64,000 bases of DNA from Parapedobacter indicus (GTDB lineage: Bacteria > Bacteroidota > Bacteroidia > Sphingobacteriales > Sphingobacteriaceae), in NCBI RefSeq assembly GCF_900113765.1, contig NZ_FOQO01000004.1, positions 62,001 to 126,000 of the forward strand. Reading direction: 5' to 3'. The position numbers were made by a program, and so were the translations under genes. This document shows positions 43,581 to 51,451 of this stretch, one piece after another. The notes beneath the pieces were generated by a model. The model worked only from the letters and a program-made list of their open reading frames with translations, had not been told where the DNA came from and did not search any database. Positions within the stretch are counted from its first letter, which is position 1. Each line of letters opens with the position of its first letter.

Positions 43581-44285
43581 CTAAACGATGTTAAACGCTT
43601 GTGCAAATTTGATGATATCATACTGGGTTTTAGCTCCCAATTTCCGTTTGATATTGCGCCGGTGTGTATTAATGGTCTTTTCGGAGATAAATGTCCGGCT
43701 GCTGGTCTCGCCGGCGGTTTCACCAGCGGCAATGTATCGTAGCAATTCCTTTTCGCGCTTGGTTAGCGAAGCGAAACGTTGGTAGTTATCCTTAAGCATC
43801 AAATTCTCCTCCATGAGCCGTTCTGCTTTTTCGGCCAGATGATGATTCGGATCCAACGGTAGCGCGAAAGTCAATGACAGCAACGGATCGCCCGCTTCGT
43901 CATACGCAAATATCCGTGACGCACTCAAATACCATTCAAACACCTTATTTTCTCCGGTGGTCACCTGCTGGAAAAAAGAAAACCAACGGGAAGACGACAT
44001 CGTGCCTAACAACGCCTCTTTAGATTTGGGCAGGTAAAACGACACATCATCGGCATTGAAGAATTTCGTATGATAGGCTAACCCCAGTTGGCGTATTTCT
44101 TCCAATGTAATACCCAGCAGTTCAAGCCCTTTGAACGACATGTAAGCAACAGACATTTTACGTAAATCGAGAACGATGTACACGGGCAATTCATCGGCAA
44201 TCGTTTCAAAAGCGGTTAGTTTCTGTATGATTTCCTGGCGTATCGAATCGCTACAATCAAAATCAGCTGGTAGAATGTGATTCAT
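43581..44285 (-). CDS. PAS-like/LuxR-type transcriptional regulator, copy 2
   Basis: 234 residues, same architecture as the neighbour: PAS-like domain (ADELPVYIVLDLRKMSVAYMS, FEWYLSASRIFAYDEAG), linker helix and LuxR HTH (LTKREKELLRYIAAGE, SEKTINTHRRNIKRKLGAKTQYDIIKFAQAF in part). Differences gather in the sensor (about 85-105 and 45-65), conserved blocks in the linker and HTH. Tandem duplication followed by sensor divergence is the simple reading. A perfect 8-bp inverted repeat AATACTCA-N4-TGAGTATT lies 44 bp upstream. Confidence 0.82.
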   Translation of the reverse strand: MNHILPADFDCSDSIRQEIIQKLTAFETIADELPVYIVLDLRKMSVAYMSFKGLELLGITLEEIRQLGLAYHTKFFNADDVSFYLPKSKEALLGTMSSSRWFSFFQQVTTGENKVFEWYLSASRIFAYDEAGDPLLSLTFALPLDPNHHLAEKAERLMEENLMLKDNYQRFASLTKREKELLRYIAAGETAGETSSRTFISEKTINTHRRNIKRKLGAKTQYDIIKFAQAFNIV

Positions 44286-44628
44286 TCGGTTTTTGTTTGT
44301 TTAGATATATGGGCAATAATAATAAAAAAATACTCACTTCTGAGTATTCTTTGCATAAATCTTACTTCCTACATTTGTGATAAACTTAAAACATCCCGAC
44401 AGTTCCTTACTGATTTTACCGCCGCATACCTCCGCCTTGCAAGTGGGCAAAGACTGCTGGATATGCGTCTGCCTGGAAGCGCACGAGGGTTATATTAATT
44501 GGAGATGCTATACTTCAAGAAAAAAAGCAGTCAATTATAATGCGTATTTCAAGGAAAGAGCGGTGAAATAAGCCAACGGAAAGGAAACTATTAAGGAATA
44601 TCAGAAAATCAGCGGTATATTTAACCGC
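44286..44628. other. AT-rich intergenic region with an inverted repeat
   Basis: 343 bp between the divergent LuxR copy 2 and the hypothetical gene at 44629. It contains the inverted repeat at 44329-44348. A TACATTTG (44370-44377) resembles a rightward -7 box with TTTG 16 bp upstream, shorter than usual spacing. A 64-codon frame at 44377-44571 is open but resembles nothing I know. Confidence 0.4.
44329..44348. promoter_or_regulatory. Inverted repeat upstream of LuxR copy 2, half-site shared with copy 1
   Basis: AATACTCA, 4-nt centre, TGAGTATT. The half-site AATACTCA recurs at 43512-43519, 42 bp upstream of LuxR copy 1, in the same orientation and preceded by an A-run in both. LuxR-type dimers bind sites of this size. 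Confidence 0.5.
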
Positions 44629-45246
44629 ATGAAGATGAAAGCAAACATCGTTCGTTTCAAACAGCCGATCAACATCATCCAGATTTTCCGCAATATTCAT
44701 ATATATGGAAAAGAAGAGAAATCGCATGCAGACCGGGCAGCGAGGCTGCGATGGAAAGAAATCTCCTCACAAACAGGCTACGTACGGAACGGACAGCTCT
44801 TCCTTCCTGAGTCCATCGTTGGCTACAACGATTTCAATAGCTGTGATCTGATCATCCTAGAAGACGAGAACAACGGGCGCGCTGCTGCTACAAACCGCTG
44901 CTTCCACCAAGGCAGACGGAATAGGCTCGACATCTTTGAAATCAAATATGGCTCAGTACTCGAACTTCACCTCCGATACGATCTCTTCGAGGTAGGCCTG
45001 CCAAAAAGAAACGACTTTAAACTGTGCGAATTGAAGACGGGTGAACCCGCTGAAATCAAAATCAACGGCAAACTTGACCATACGCTTACCGCTGGTATGG
45101 CAAGGACCTTCAAGGAACAGCATTACATTTTTGAATACCTGGGTAACTTCAACCAGTGCCAATTGCTGCGAGAACCTTACCCGTCCGTCATCAAAACAGT
45201 TCCTTCACACCGAAAAACCATCGATCTGATCAAACCGCTTTGGTGA
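44629..45246 (+). CDS. Hypothetical protein, no family recognised
   Basis: 205 residues from the ATG at 44629 (a second ATG two codons later is possible). I see no signal peptide, membrane segment or known motif. The protein is basic and rich in Asn, Leu and Arg, with an acidic LIILEDENNGRAAA stretch near the middle and alternating hydrophobic strands (SVLELHLRYDLFEVGLP) that suggest a mixed alpha/beta soluble protein. There is one long open frame and no overlap with a better candidate. Nothing in the neighbourhood (LuxR regulators, DUF1080 protein) fixes a role. It may be lineage-specific. Confidence 0.45.
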   Translation: MKMKANIVRFKQPINIIQIFRNIHIYGKEEKSHADRAARLRWKEISSQTGYVRNGQLFLPESIVGYNDFNSCDLIILEDENNGRAAATNRCFHQGRRNRLDIFEIKYGSVLELHLRYDLFEVGLPKRNDFKLCELKTGEPAEIKINGKLDHTLTAGMARTFKEQHYIFEYLGNFNQCQLLREPYPSVIKTVPSHRKTIDLIKPLW

Positions 45247-45417
45247 GTTACCGTTCATATAAATAACCGGAATTATTTACTATAATTGTACGGCGAAAGG
45301 ATGACATGAACCCATATTACGCTGGCACCCGCGACATTCATTTGCTAGTCACCGGAATGGATATCAAAGGCATCAATGCATTCGGCTGAAAGCTCTATTA
45401 GTAAGTCTAACACTAAA

Positions 45418-46170
45418 ATGATCAATATGAATATCAAATCGTTTATTTCCGCTGGGGTGGTCACATTGTTGGCAATTCCGGCCCTGGCACAACAGAACAA
45501 AATGAAACCCGAAGAAACAGAAGTTTGGGAACCGGAACCACGAATGGTTACGACATCCCCCGATAAAGCACCTTCCGATGCTATCGTACTGTTTGATGGT
45601 ACATCGCTCGACCAATGGGTAAGTGAAAATGATGGTTCCTCTCCTGTCGAATGGGAAGTGGCCGACGGTGCTTTTACCGTTGTAAAAGGTAAGGGAGGGA
45701 TACGTACCAAGCAGGAATTTTCGGACTATCAACTGCACGTAGAATGGAAAAGTCCCACGGAGATCGTCGGCGAAGGACAAGGCAGGGGTAATAGCGGTAT
45801 TTTCATGCAGGGATTGTACGAAGTACAGGTGCTGGATAGCTACAACAACCGCACCTATTCCAATGGCCAGGCAGCCAGTCTTTATAAACAACGTATTCCT
45901 TTGGTAAACGCTACAAAAGCTCCGGGCGAGTGGCAAACCTATGATATCATCTGGACGGCACCGCGCTTCAATGCAGATGGCATCCTGATCAGCAAAGCCA
46001 GGGTGACTATTTTGCACAATGGCGTATTGGTGCAGAACAATGTGGAATTGGATGGCCCCACAGAGTACATCGGCATTCCGAAATACAAAGCCCATGGTCC
46101 CGGGCCCATCGCCCTGCAAGACCACGGAAATCCGGTAAGTTTCCGAAACATCTGGATTAGACCTTTGTAA
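45418..46170 (+). CDS. DUF1080 (3-keto-disaccharide hydrolase-type) secreted protein
   Basis: 250 residues from the ATG at 45418; an ATG at 45427 is equally possible. Signal peptide ends at IPALAQQ. The concanavalin-like DUF1080 domain (about 55-250) shows the family signature AIVLFDGTSLDQWVS, then FSDYQLHVEWKSP, GNSGIFMQGLYEVQVLDSY and IALQDHGNPVSFRNIWIRPL (in part LQDHGNPVSFRNIWIR). Family members bind or hydrolyse sugars such as 3-keto-glucosides, and many are periplasmic or surface-exposed. It stands alone before a strong hairpin and is not linked to the PUL. Confidence 0.85.
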   Translation: MINMNIKSFISAGVVTLLAIPALAQQNKMKPEETEVWEPEPRMVTTSPDKAPSDAIVLFDGTSLDQWVSENDGSSPVEWEVADGAFTVVKGKGGIRTKQEFSDYQLHVEWKSPTEIVGEGQGRGNSGIFMQGLYEVQVLDSYNNRTYSNGQAASLYKQRIPLVNATKAPGEWQTYDIIWTAPRFNADGILISKARVTILHNGVLVQNNVELDGPTEYIGIPKYKAHGPGPIALQDHGNPVSFRNIWIRPL

Positions 46171-46264
46171 TTAATGGTTAATGGTCAATGGTTAATTGTA
46201 GAAAGGCCGGAAAGCATTGAGCTTTCCGGCCTTTCTACCATAATTGACAATTAACAATTAAAAA
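46171..46264. terminator. Strong bidirectional hairpin flanked by short AT-rich repeats
   Basis: A perfect 18-bp stem (46198-46215 with 46221-46238, loop ATTGA) lies between the convergent DUF1080 and asnB genes. Neither side has a clean U-run. The flanks hold repeated words (TTAATGG and CAATGG on the left; AATTGAC, AATTAAC and AAAATT on the right) that partly mirror each other. It probably stops transcription from both sides. Confidence 0.65.
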
Positions 46265-47950
46265 TTAAAAATTGACCATTGTCTTTTCGTAACTTTCGTT
46301 GTGCACACTCGCTACAGCACGTCCGGATGGATCGTTTACATTCTGGAACGAAGCATCCCATGCCAAAGCTTCCGGGGTGCTGCACGCTACCGACTTAACA
46401 GATGGCACCGTAAGTGCGGCTGTAGTAGAAGGAAAATGTTCCGTAAATATCGAGCGATACAAGTATTCTTCTTTATTCTGAGGTGGGTTTACCGGAAAAC
46501 GCTCCGCAGCGGCGGCAAGTTCGGCATCGCTTACGCGCAATGCTGCCTGCTCCTTCAACGTGTCAATCCAACTGTAGCCCACACCGTCTGAAAACTGCTC
46601 TTTCTGGCGCCAAGCGATACTTTCTGGCAAATAATCTTCAAACGCTTTACGTACTACCCACTTCTCCATCCGACCTTCCCGGATCATCTTATCTTCGGGG
46701 TTTAACCGCATAGCGACGTCGATGAATTCTTTATCCAAAAACGGAACGCGGCCCTCTACACCCCAAGCAGCCAGCGATTTATTAGCGCGCAAACAGTCAT
46801 ACAGATACAACTTGCCTAGCTTGCGCACCGTTTCCTCGTGAAATTCCTTTGCGTTCGGTGCCTTGTGGAAATAAAGATATCCGCCGAATAATTCGTCGGA
46901 ACCCTCACCGGAAAGAACCATTTTGATGCCCATCGATTTAATGACACGGGCAAGAAGGTACATCGGCGTAGAAGCGCGGATCGTGGTCACATCATAAGTC
47001 TCCAGGTGATAGATAACATCCCGGATGGCATCGAGCCCTTCTTGAATGGTAAAATTAATCTCGTGATGAATCGTACCGATATGATCAGCAGCCTTTTTCG
47101 CAGCGATCAGATCCGGCGACCCTTTCAGCCCCACGGCAAACGAATGTAACCGCGGATACCATGCCTTTTCCTGATCATTGGATTCGATACGACGAGAGGC
47201 GAATTTCTTCGTGACTGCAGCGATGACCGACGAGTCCAATCCTCCCGAAAGCAACACGCCGTAAGGAACATCCGACATGAGCTGCCGATGCACCGCATCT
47301 TCCAATGCTTTGCGCAAGACCGCTATATCGGTGACGTTATCTTTTACATGTTCATATTGCTCCCAATCTCTTGTATACCACTTACGAGGCGTAGAGCCTT
47401 CCTTACTATATAGATAATGTCCCGGAGGAAAGGTTTCGATCCGGCTGCAATATCCTTCCAGCGCTTTCAATTCAGAAGCTACGAAAAACGTTCCTTGATC
47501 ATCCCAACCCATATACAAGGGAATGATCCCGATGTGATCCCGGGCAATCAGGTAAGCATCCCGCTCAGCGTCATACAGTGCAAATGCAAAGATACCATTC
47601 AGATCTTCAATAAAACCTGGACCTTTTTGTTCGTATAATGCCAGAATCACTTCGCTGTCGCATTGTGTGGAAAACGCATAATTGGACAATTCGTTTCTCA
47701 ATTGCTGGTGATTATAAATCTCCCCGTTTACAGCCAGCACGATATTTCGATTCGGGCTGTACAACGGCTGCTGGCCAGATTTTGGATCAACAATTGCTAA
47801 ACGTTCATGCGCTAATATCGCTCTCTCCGAGCTATATATCCCCGACCAATCCGGTCCGCGATGACGAATTTTTTTCGACATCTTCAACACCTGGGGGCGC
47901 AATTCTTCCGACTTTGTTTTCAAGTCAAAAGCACCAATGATTCCACACAT
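46265..47950 (-). CDS. asnB: Asparagine synthetase B (glutamine-hydrolysing)
   Basis: 561 residues. The N-terminal Ntn-type glutaminase begins MCGIIGAFD with catalytic Cys2, followed by RHRGPDWSGIY and AVNGEIYNHQQLR. The synthetase domain has the PP-loop LLSGGLDSSVIAA near residue 235, VLSGEGSDELFGGYLYF and GVEGRVPFLDKEF. It turns aspartate, glutamine and ATP into asparagine. The last 40 residues are a family-variable tail. A plausible promoter lies 40-70 bp upstream. Confidence 0.95.
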   Translation of the reverse strand: MCGIIGAFDLKTKSEELRPQVLKMSKKIRHRGPDWSGIYSSERAILAHERLAIVDPKSGQQPLYSPNRNIVLAVNGEIYNHQQLRNELSNYAFSTQCDSEVILALYEQKGPGFIEDLNGIFAFALYDAERDAYLIARDHIGIIPLYMGWDDQGTFFVASELKALEGYCSRIETFPPGHYLYSKEGSTPRKWYTRDWEQYEHVKDNVTDIAVLRKALEDAVHRQLMSDVPYGVLLSGGLDSSVIAAVTKKFASRRIESNDQEKAWYPRLHSFAVGLKGSPDLIAAKKAADHIGTIHHEINFTIQEGLDAIRDVIYHLETYDVTTIRASTPMYLLARVIKSMGIKMVLSGEGSDELFGGYLYFHKAPNAKEFHEETVRKLGKLYLYDCLRANKSLAAWGVEGRVPFLDKEFIDVAMRLNPEDKMIREGRMEKWVVRKAFEDYLPESIAWRQKEQFSDGVGYSWIDTLKEQAALRVSDAELAAAAERFPVNPPQNKEEYLYRSIFTEHFPSTTAALTVPSVKSVACSTPEALAWDASFQNVNDPSGRAVASVHNESYEKTMVNF

Positions 47951-47988
47951 AAATTAAACAGTTAATGTTCGTTATAACTATAAGAATG

Positions 47989-48020
47989 CAAAGTAACGAA
48001 TAAAATATTGATATTCGCAA
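47989..48020 (-). promoter_or_regulatory. Probable asnB promoter
   Basis: On the minus strand, TTG at 48018-48020, a 21-bp spacer and TTACTTTG at 47989-47996, one base off the TAnnTTTG consensus. The leader would be about 30 nt. Confidence 0.4.
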
Positions 48021-48153
48021 CAATATATATGATTCTCAATCATTTTTTCAATAAAATTGCTTTTTTTAAGAAATTGTATCAATAAAAGCAAAAATACACT
48101 GTCACAATTCCAATATACAGACCGCCAACGACGATCTCTTTGGAGATGGCGTT
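48021..48153. other. AT-rich upstream part of the asnB-purN intergenic region
   Basis: The whole gap between the divergent asnB and purN genes is 372 bp. Apart from the two promoter candidates and the purN leader, this middle part is AT-rich and I see no coding sequence, repeat or riboswitch. Confidence 0.4.
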
Positions 48154-48185
48154 TTTGGACCGGTCTGGCGGAAAGCCTATTTTTG
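48154..48185 (+). promoter_or_regulatory. purN promoter, perfect Bacteroidota consensus
   Basis: TTTG at 48154-48157, 20-bp spacer and TATTTTTG at 48178-48185. The start near 48192 leaves a leader of about 130 nt. The leader has a second -7-like TAAATTTG (48271-48278) and a 6-bp inverted repeat GATGCA/TGCATC. Confidence 0.6.
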
Positions 48186-48322
48186 CCGCCGCAAACTTAC
48201 GGATTGGCACGTTTCGTGTGCTATAATACGACAATTTAAATGCACATACGGGTTTATTCAACTATTTCATTAAATTTGGATGCAATCAACAAAAAGTGCA
48301 TCTACAAGCATATTAAAAGAAC

Positions 48323-48895
48323 GTGAAGAAACGAATCGCTATAGTTGCGTCTGGCTCGGGGTCAAACGCTCAAAAGATCATGGAATACTTCAAATATCAC
48401 GATCAGATTGAAGTGGCGCTTGTATTAAGTAATAATCCGGATGCATACGTGTTACAACGTGCTGACAATTTTGAAGTTCCCACCCATGTATTTGATCGAC
48501 ATGATTTTTACGAGACCGATGAGATTATCAAGCTACTGGAAAAACTTGAAATAGACTTAATTGTGCTAGCTGGTTTTCTTTGGTTGGTCCCTGCAAATCT
48601 GTTGCAGAAATTCCCCAACAAAATCGTCAATATTCACCCTGCCTTATTGCCTGCCTACGGAGGCAAAGGAATGTACGGAGATCGGGTGCATCGGGCGATA
48701 CTAGCCGCAAAAGACGAAGAATCCGGCATTACAATTCATTTTGCCAACGAACACTTTGACGAGGGTGAAATCATCTATCAGGCGCGGTTCAGGATCGACC
48801 CCGACGACACACTGGAAATCATCAAATTCAAGGGGCAGCAATTGGAGCACTTGCACTATCCAAAAATAATTGAGAATCTGCTCAAGAAAATGTGA
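48323..48895 (+). CDS. purN: Phosphoribosylglycinamide formyltransferase
   Basis: 190 residues from a GTG at 48323. Conserved parts are RIAIVASGSGSNAQKIMEYF at the start, LVLSNNPDAYVLQRA, LIVLAGFLWLVPANLL, and the catalytic block NIHPALLPAYGGKGMYG with the Asn-His pair, then SGITIHFANEHFDEG ending in the catalytic Asp. It transfers a formyl group from 10-formyl-THF to GAR in purine synthesis. purH follows 55 bp downstream, with its own promoter starting inside the end of purN. Confidence 0.93.
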   Translation: MKKRIAIVASGSGSNAQKIMEYFKYHDQIEVALVLSNNPDAYVLQRADNFEVPTHVFDRHDFYETDEIIKLLEKLEIDLIVLAGFLWLVPANLLQKFPNKIVNIHPALLPAYGGKGMYGDRVHRAILAAKDEESGITIHFANEHFDEGEIIYQARFRIDPDDTLEIIKFKGQQLEHLHYPKIIENLLKKM

Positions 48896-48921
48896 AGGTA
48901 CCGCAATTTTATCTAAGTTTG
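48891..48921 (+). promoter_or_regulatory. purH promoter
   Basis: TGTG (48891-48894) at the purN stop, a 19-bp spacer and TAAGTTTG (48914-48921). The block around the -7 box is nearly the same as upstream of manC. Confidence 0.5.
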
Positions 48922-48950
48922 CGGCTCATAAACTAAATAGCTGATAGCGA

Positions 48951-50477
48951 ATGAGCCATCCCGTAAAAATTAAAAATGCGTTGGTTTCCGTTTATTATAA
49001 AGACGGCCTTGCTCCATTAATCGATTTATTAAATAAACAGGGTGTTACTTTCTACTCCACGGGCGGTACTGAGTCGTTTATCCGTGAGCTGGGACACGAT
49101 GTCGTTCCCGTAGAAGATCTTACCGGTTATCCATCTATTCTTGGCGGCCGCGTAAAAACCCTGCATCCCAAGGTGTTCGGTGGCATCCTATCGCGCCGGC
49201 CTCTTGAATCTGACAGGCAGCAATTGGAAGAATATGAGATACCGGAGATCGACCTGGTCATTGTAGACCTTTATCCTTTTGAGGAAACAGTTGCTTCCGG
49301 TGCTTCGGAACAAGAGATTATCGAAAAAATCGATATCGGTGGGATATCGTTGATACGCGCAGCTGCCAAAAATTACAACGATGTGGTTATCGTCGCCTCG
49401 AAAGACGACTACAGTCGGCTGGCTGATGTGCTCACTGAAAACGAAGGCTATACATTTCTGGAACACCGCCGCGACTTTGCTAAACGAGCGTTCAACGTAT
49501 CCTCGCATTACGATTCAGCCATATTTAATTACTTCAACCGGCAAGAGCCGCTACAGGTATTCAAACAAAGCGAGCAACACGCACAGGTATTGCGATACGG
49601 TGAAAACCCACATCAAAACGGCGTTTTTTACGGCAATCTGGAAGCATTGTTCGACAAACTGAATGGCAAGGAGCTTTCCTATAATAATCTCGTTGACGTG
49701 GACGCCGCAGTAGCACTGATCGACGAGTTCGAAGATCCTACATTTGCGATCCTCAAACATACCAACGCTTGTGGCATTGCTACGCGCAGCGATTTATTAA
49801 CGGCGTGGATAGACGCGCTCGCCTGCGACCCTGTTTCCGCTTTCGGCGGAGTGCTCATCTGCAATGGGCAAATCGATGACGCTACAGCAGCTGAAATTAA
49901 CAAGCTTTTCTTTGAGGTGCTTATCGCTCCGGATTATACCGAGGAAGCATTGCGCTTGCTGACATCCAAGAAAAACCGCATTCTGCTTCAACGAAAGCAC
50001 GTTAGCTTGCCAACCAAACAGTTCAAAACATTGTTGAATGGCGTAATCGAGCAGGATAAAGATGCCGTGATTGAGGGGCCCGAGGTGATGAGCCCGGTGA
50101 CCGACAAACAGCCCACTGAACGGGAATTGGACGATTTGTTTTTTGCGAATAAAATTGTAAAGCATACGAAATCCAACGCCATTGTATTGGCTAAAGACGG
50201 CCAGTTATCCGCCAGCGGTGTTGGCCAGACTTCACGGGTGGATGCCCTGAAACAGGCCATCGAAAAGGCAAAAACCTTTGGCTTTAACCTGCATGGAGCC
50301 GTCATGGCATCGGACGCCTTTTTCCCGTTTCCGGATTGCGTGGAAATAGCGGCAGAAGCTGGCATTACAGCCATCAGTCAGCCCGGCGGTTCCATCCGCG
50401 ATCCCGAGTCTGTGGAAATGGCGAACAAAAAAGGTGTGGCCATGGTTATTACGGGAGTACGGCACTTTAAGCATTAA
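48951..50477 (+). CDS. purH: Bifunctional AICAR formyltransferase/IMP cyclohydrolase
   Basis: 508 residues, full length. The IMP cyclohydrolase domain (about 1-195) has the MGS-like fold with FYSTGGTESFIRELG and GGRVKTLHPKVFGGIL. The AICAR transformylase domain (about 200-508) has YGENPHQNGVFYG, the catalytic ILKHTNACGIA (Lys-His), DPVSAFGGVL and the end AITAISQPGGSIRD with TGVRHFKH. It carries out the last two steps to IMP, after PurN acts earlier in the same pathway. Confidence 0.96.
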   Translation: MSHPVKIKNALVSVYYKDGLAPLIDLLNKQGVTFYSTGGTESFIRELGHDVVPVEDLTGYPSILGGRVKTLHPKVFGGILSRRPLESDRQQLEEYEIPEIDLVIVDLYPFEETVASGASEQEIIEKIDIGGISLIRAAAKNYNDVVIVASKDDYSRLADVLTENEGYTFLEHRRDFAKRAFNVSSHYDSAIFNYFNRQEPLQVFKQSEQHAQVLRYGENPHQNGVFYGNLEALFDKLNGKELSYNNLVDVDAAVALIDEFEDPTFAILKHTNACGIATRSDLLTAWIDALACDPVSAFGGVLICNGQIDDATAAEINKLFFEVLIAPDYTEEALRLLTSKKNRILLQRKHVSLPTKQFKTLLNGVIEQDKDAVIEGPEVMSPVTDKQPTERELDDLFFANKIVKHTKSNAIVLAKDGQLSASGVGQTSRVDALKQAIEKAKTFGFNLHGAVMASDAFFPFPDCVEIAAEAGITAISQPGGSIRDPESVEMANKKGVAMVITGVRHFKH

Positions 50478-50484
50478 CAATTAT

Positions 50485-50564
50485 GCGGATTCGCTGAATC
50501 GCAAATTTGCAGATTCGCGGTTTCGCAAAAAAGCAGATTCGCGAAAAGGCGGTTTCGCAAAAAA
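50485..50564. repeat. Cluster of short TTCGC repeats between purH and the DUF72 gene
   Basis: About 80 bp built from near-copies of GCAGATTCGCGGTTTCGC, with TTCGC or its variants at roughly 10-20 bp intervals and A-runs between. It runs almost up to the DUF72 start codon. The repeat may be the result of slippage; no function is known to me. Confidence 0.6.
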
Positions 50565-50572
50565 GAAAAAAA

Positions 50573-51451
50573 ATGAAATTTGGAAGCGTAGAAAACCCGG
50601 AAGCCATTGACTTCACCCTGCCTCCTACCCACCCGGATACCCTGGCGTTGCTGGATAAGCACCGGAAACAAAAAGGCGATCTGGCGGTATACGTAGGCTG
50701 TGCCAAGTGGAATAAACAGGACCTCAAAGGTTTTTACCCGCGCGGCACCAAAGATGAGCTCACCTACTATGCGACCCAATTCAACAGCATCGAACTTAAC
50801 GGTACGTTCTACAATTCGCCCGATAAAGCGCAGGTAGAAACATGGAAAGCTAAGACGCCGGCCGACTTCAAATTTTTCCCTAAAGTGCCGCAATCCATCA
50901 GCCATTATGGAAGGTTATTGAATGTGGATGATAAGATGACGGCTTTTTGCGATGCCATTGCGCTATTTGAAGAAAAGCTCGGTGTAAGTTTCCTGCAGCT
51001 TCATGACAATTTCAAACCCAAAGACTTCGACCGGCTGGCCGGCTTTCTCAAGAAATTTGCCAAGTCGGTACCGTTAGCACTTGAAGTACGCAATGCCGAC
51101 TGGTTTGCGGATGAGCAAATACGGGAGAAACTTTGGACATTGCTTCAAAACGAGGACATAGCCAATGTAATTGTGGACACCGCCGGCCGGCGCGATATGC
51201 TGCACATGCGGCTCACCACGCCGACCGCCTTCATCCGGTATGTAGGCGCCAATCATCCAACCGATAAAAACCGGTTGGATGATTGGGTAGCCCGGATTAA
51301 AGAATGGCGTGATGCGGGACTGCAATCGTTGTATTTCTTTGTTCATCAGAACATTGAGGTGGAGTCTCCGCTCCTATCCACTTATTTCATCGCTCAACTC
51401 AATGACGCACTCGGACTCCATGTAAGAGGACCGAATGGAAAATTGCTTTAA
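50573..51451 (+). CDS. DUF72 family protein
   Basis: 292 residues from the ATG at 50573. TIM-barrel DUF72 pattern: VYVGCAKWNKQDLKGFYPRG, YATQFNSIELNGTFYNSP, FKFFPKVPQSISHYGRL (all typical), then VPLALEVRNADWF and YFFVHQNIEVESP. Biochemical function of DUF72 is not established; members are widespread and probably metal- or nuclease-like (weak). It follows the repeat cluster and ends sharing the four bases TTAA with the convergent efflux adaptor gene. Confidence 0.85.
   Translation: MKFGSVENPEAIDFTLPPTHPDTLALLDKHRKQKGDLAVYVGCAKWNKQDLKGFYPRGTKDELTYYATQFNSIELNGTFYNSPDKAQVETWKAKTPADFKFFPKVPQSISHYGRLLNVDDKMTAFCDAIALFEEKLGVSFLQLHDNFKPKDFDRLAGFLKKFAKSVPLALEVRNADWFADEQIREKLWTLLQNEDIANVIVDTAGRRDMLHMRLTTPTAFIRYVGANHPTDKNRLDDWVARIKEWRDAGLQSLYFFVHQNIEVESPLLSTYFIAQLNDALGLHVRGPNGKLL

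Noticed and set aside
44377-44571. 64-codon frame between LuxR copy 2 and the hypothetical gene
   Set aside because: No similarity, no clear promoter or ribosome site; kept only as a note in the intergenic entry.
45306-45389. 27-codon frame with an AAAGGATG sequence before its ATG
   Set aside because: Too short to support without expression data; could be chance.
45373-46125. Minus-strand frame of 250 codons opposite the DUF1080 gene
   Set aside because: The plus-strand frame has a signal peptide and DUF1080 motifs; the opposite frame has neither.
48192-48322. Purine riboswitch in the purN leader
   Set aside because: No aptamer-like three-way junction or conserved loop sequences could be seen.
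50485-50564. CRISPR array
   Set aside because: Repeat units are about 5-18 bp, degenerate and without uniform spacers; no cas genes nearby.
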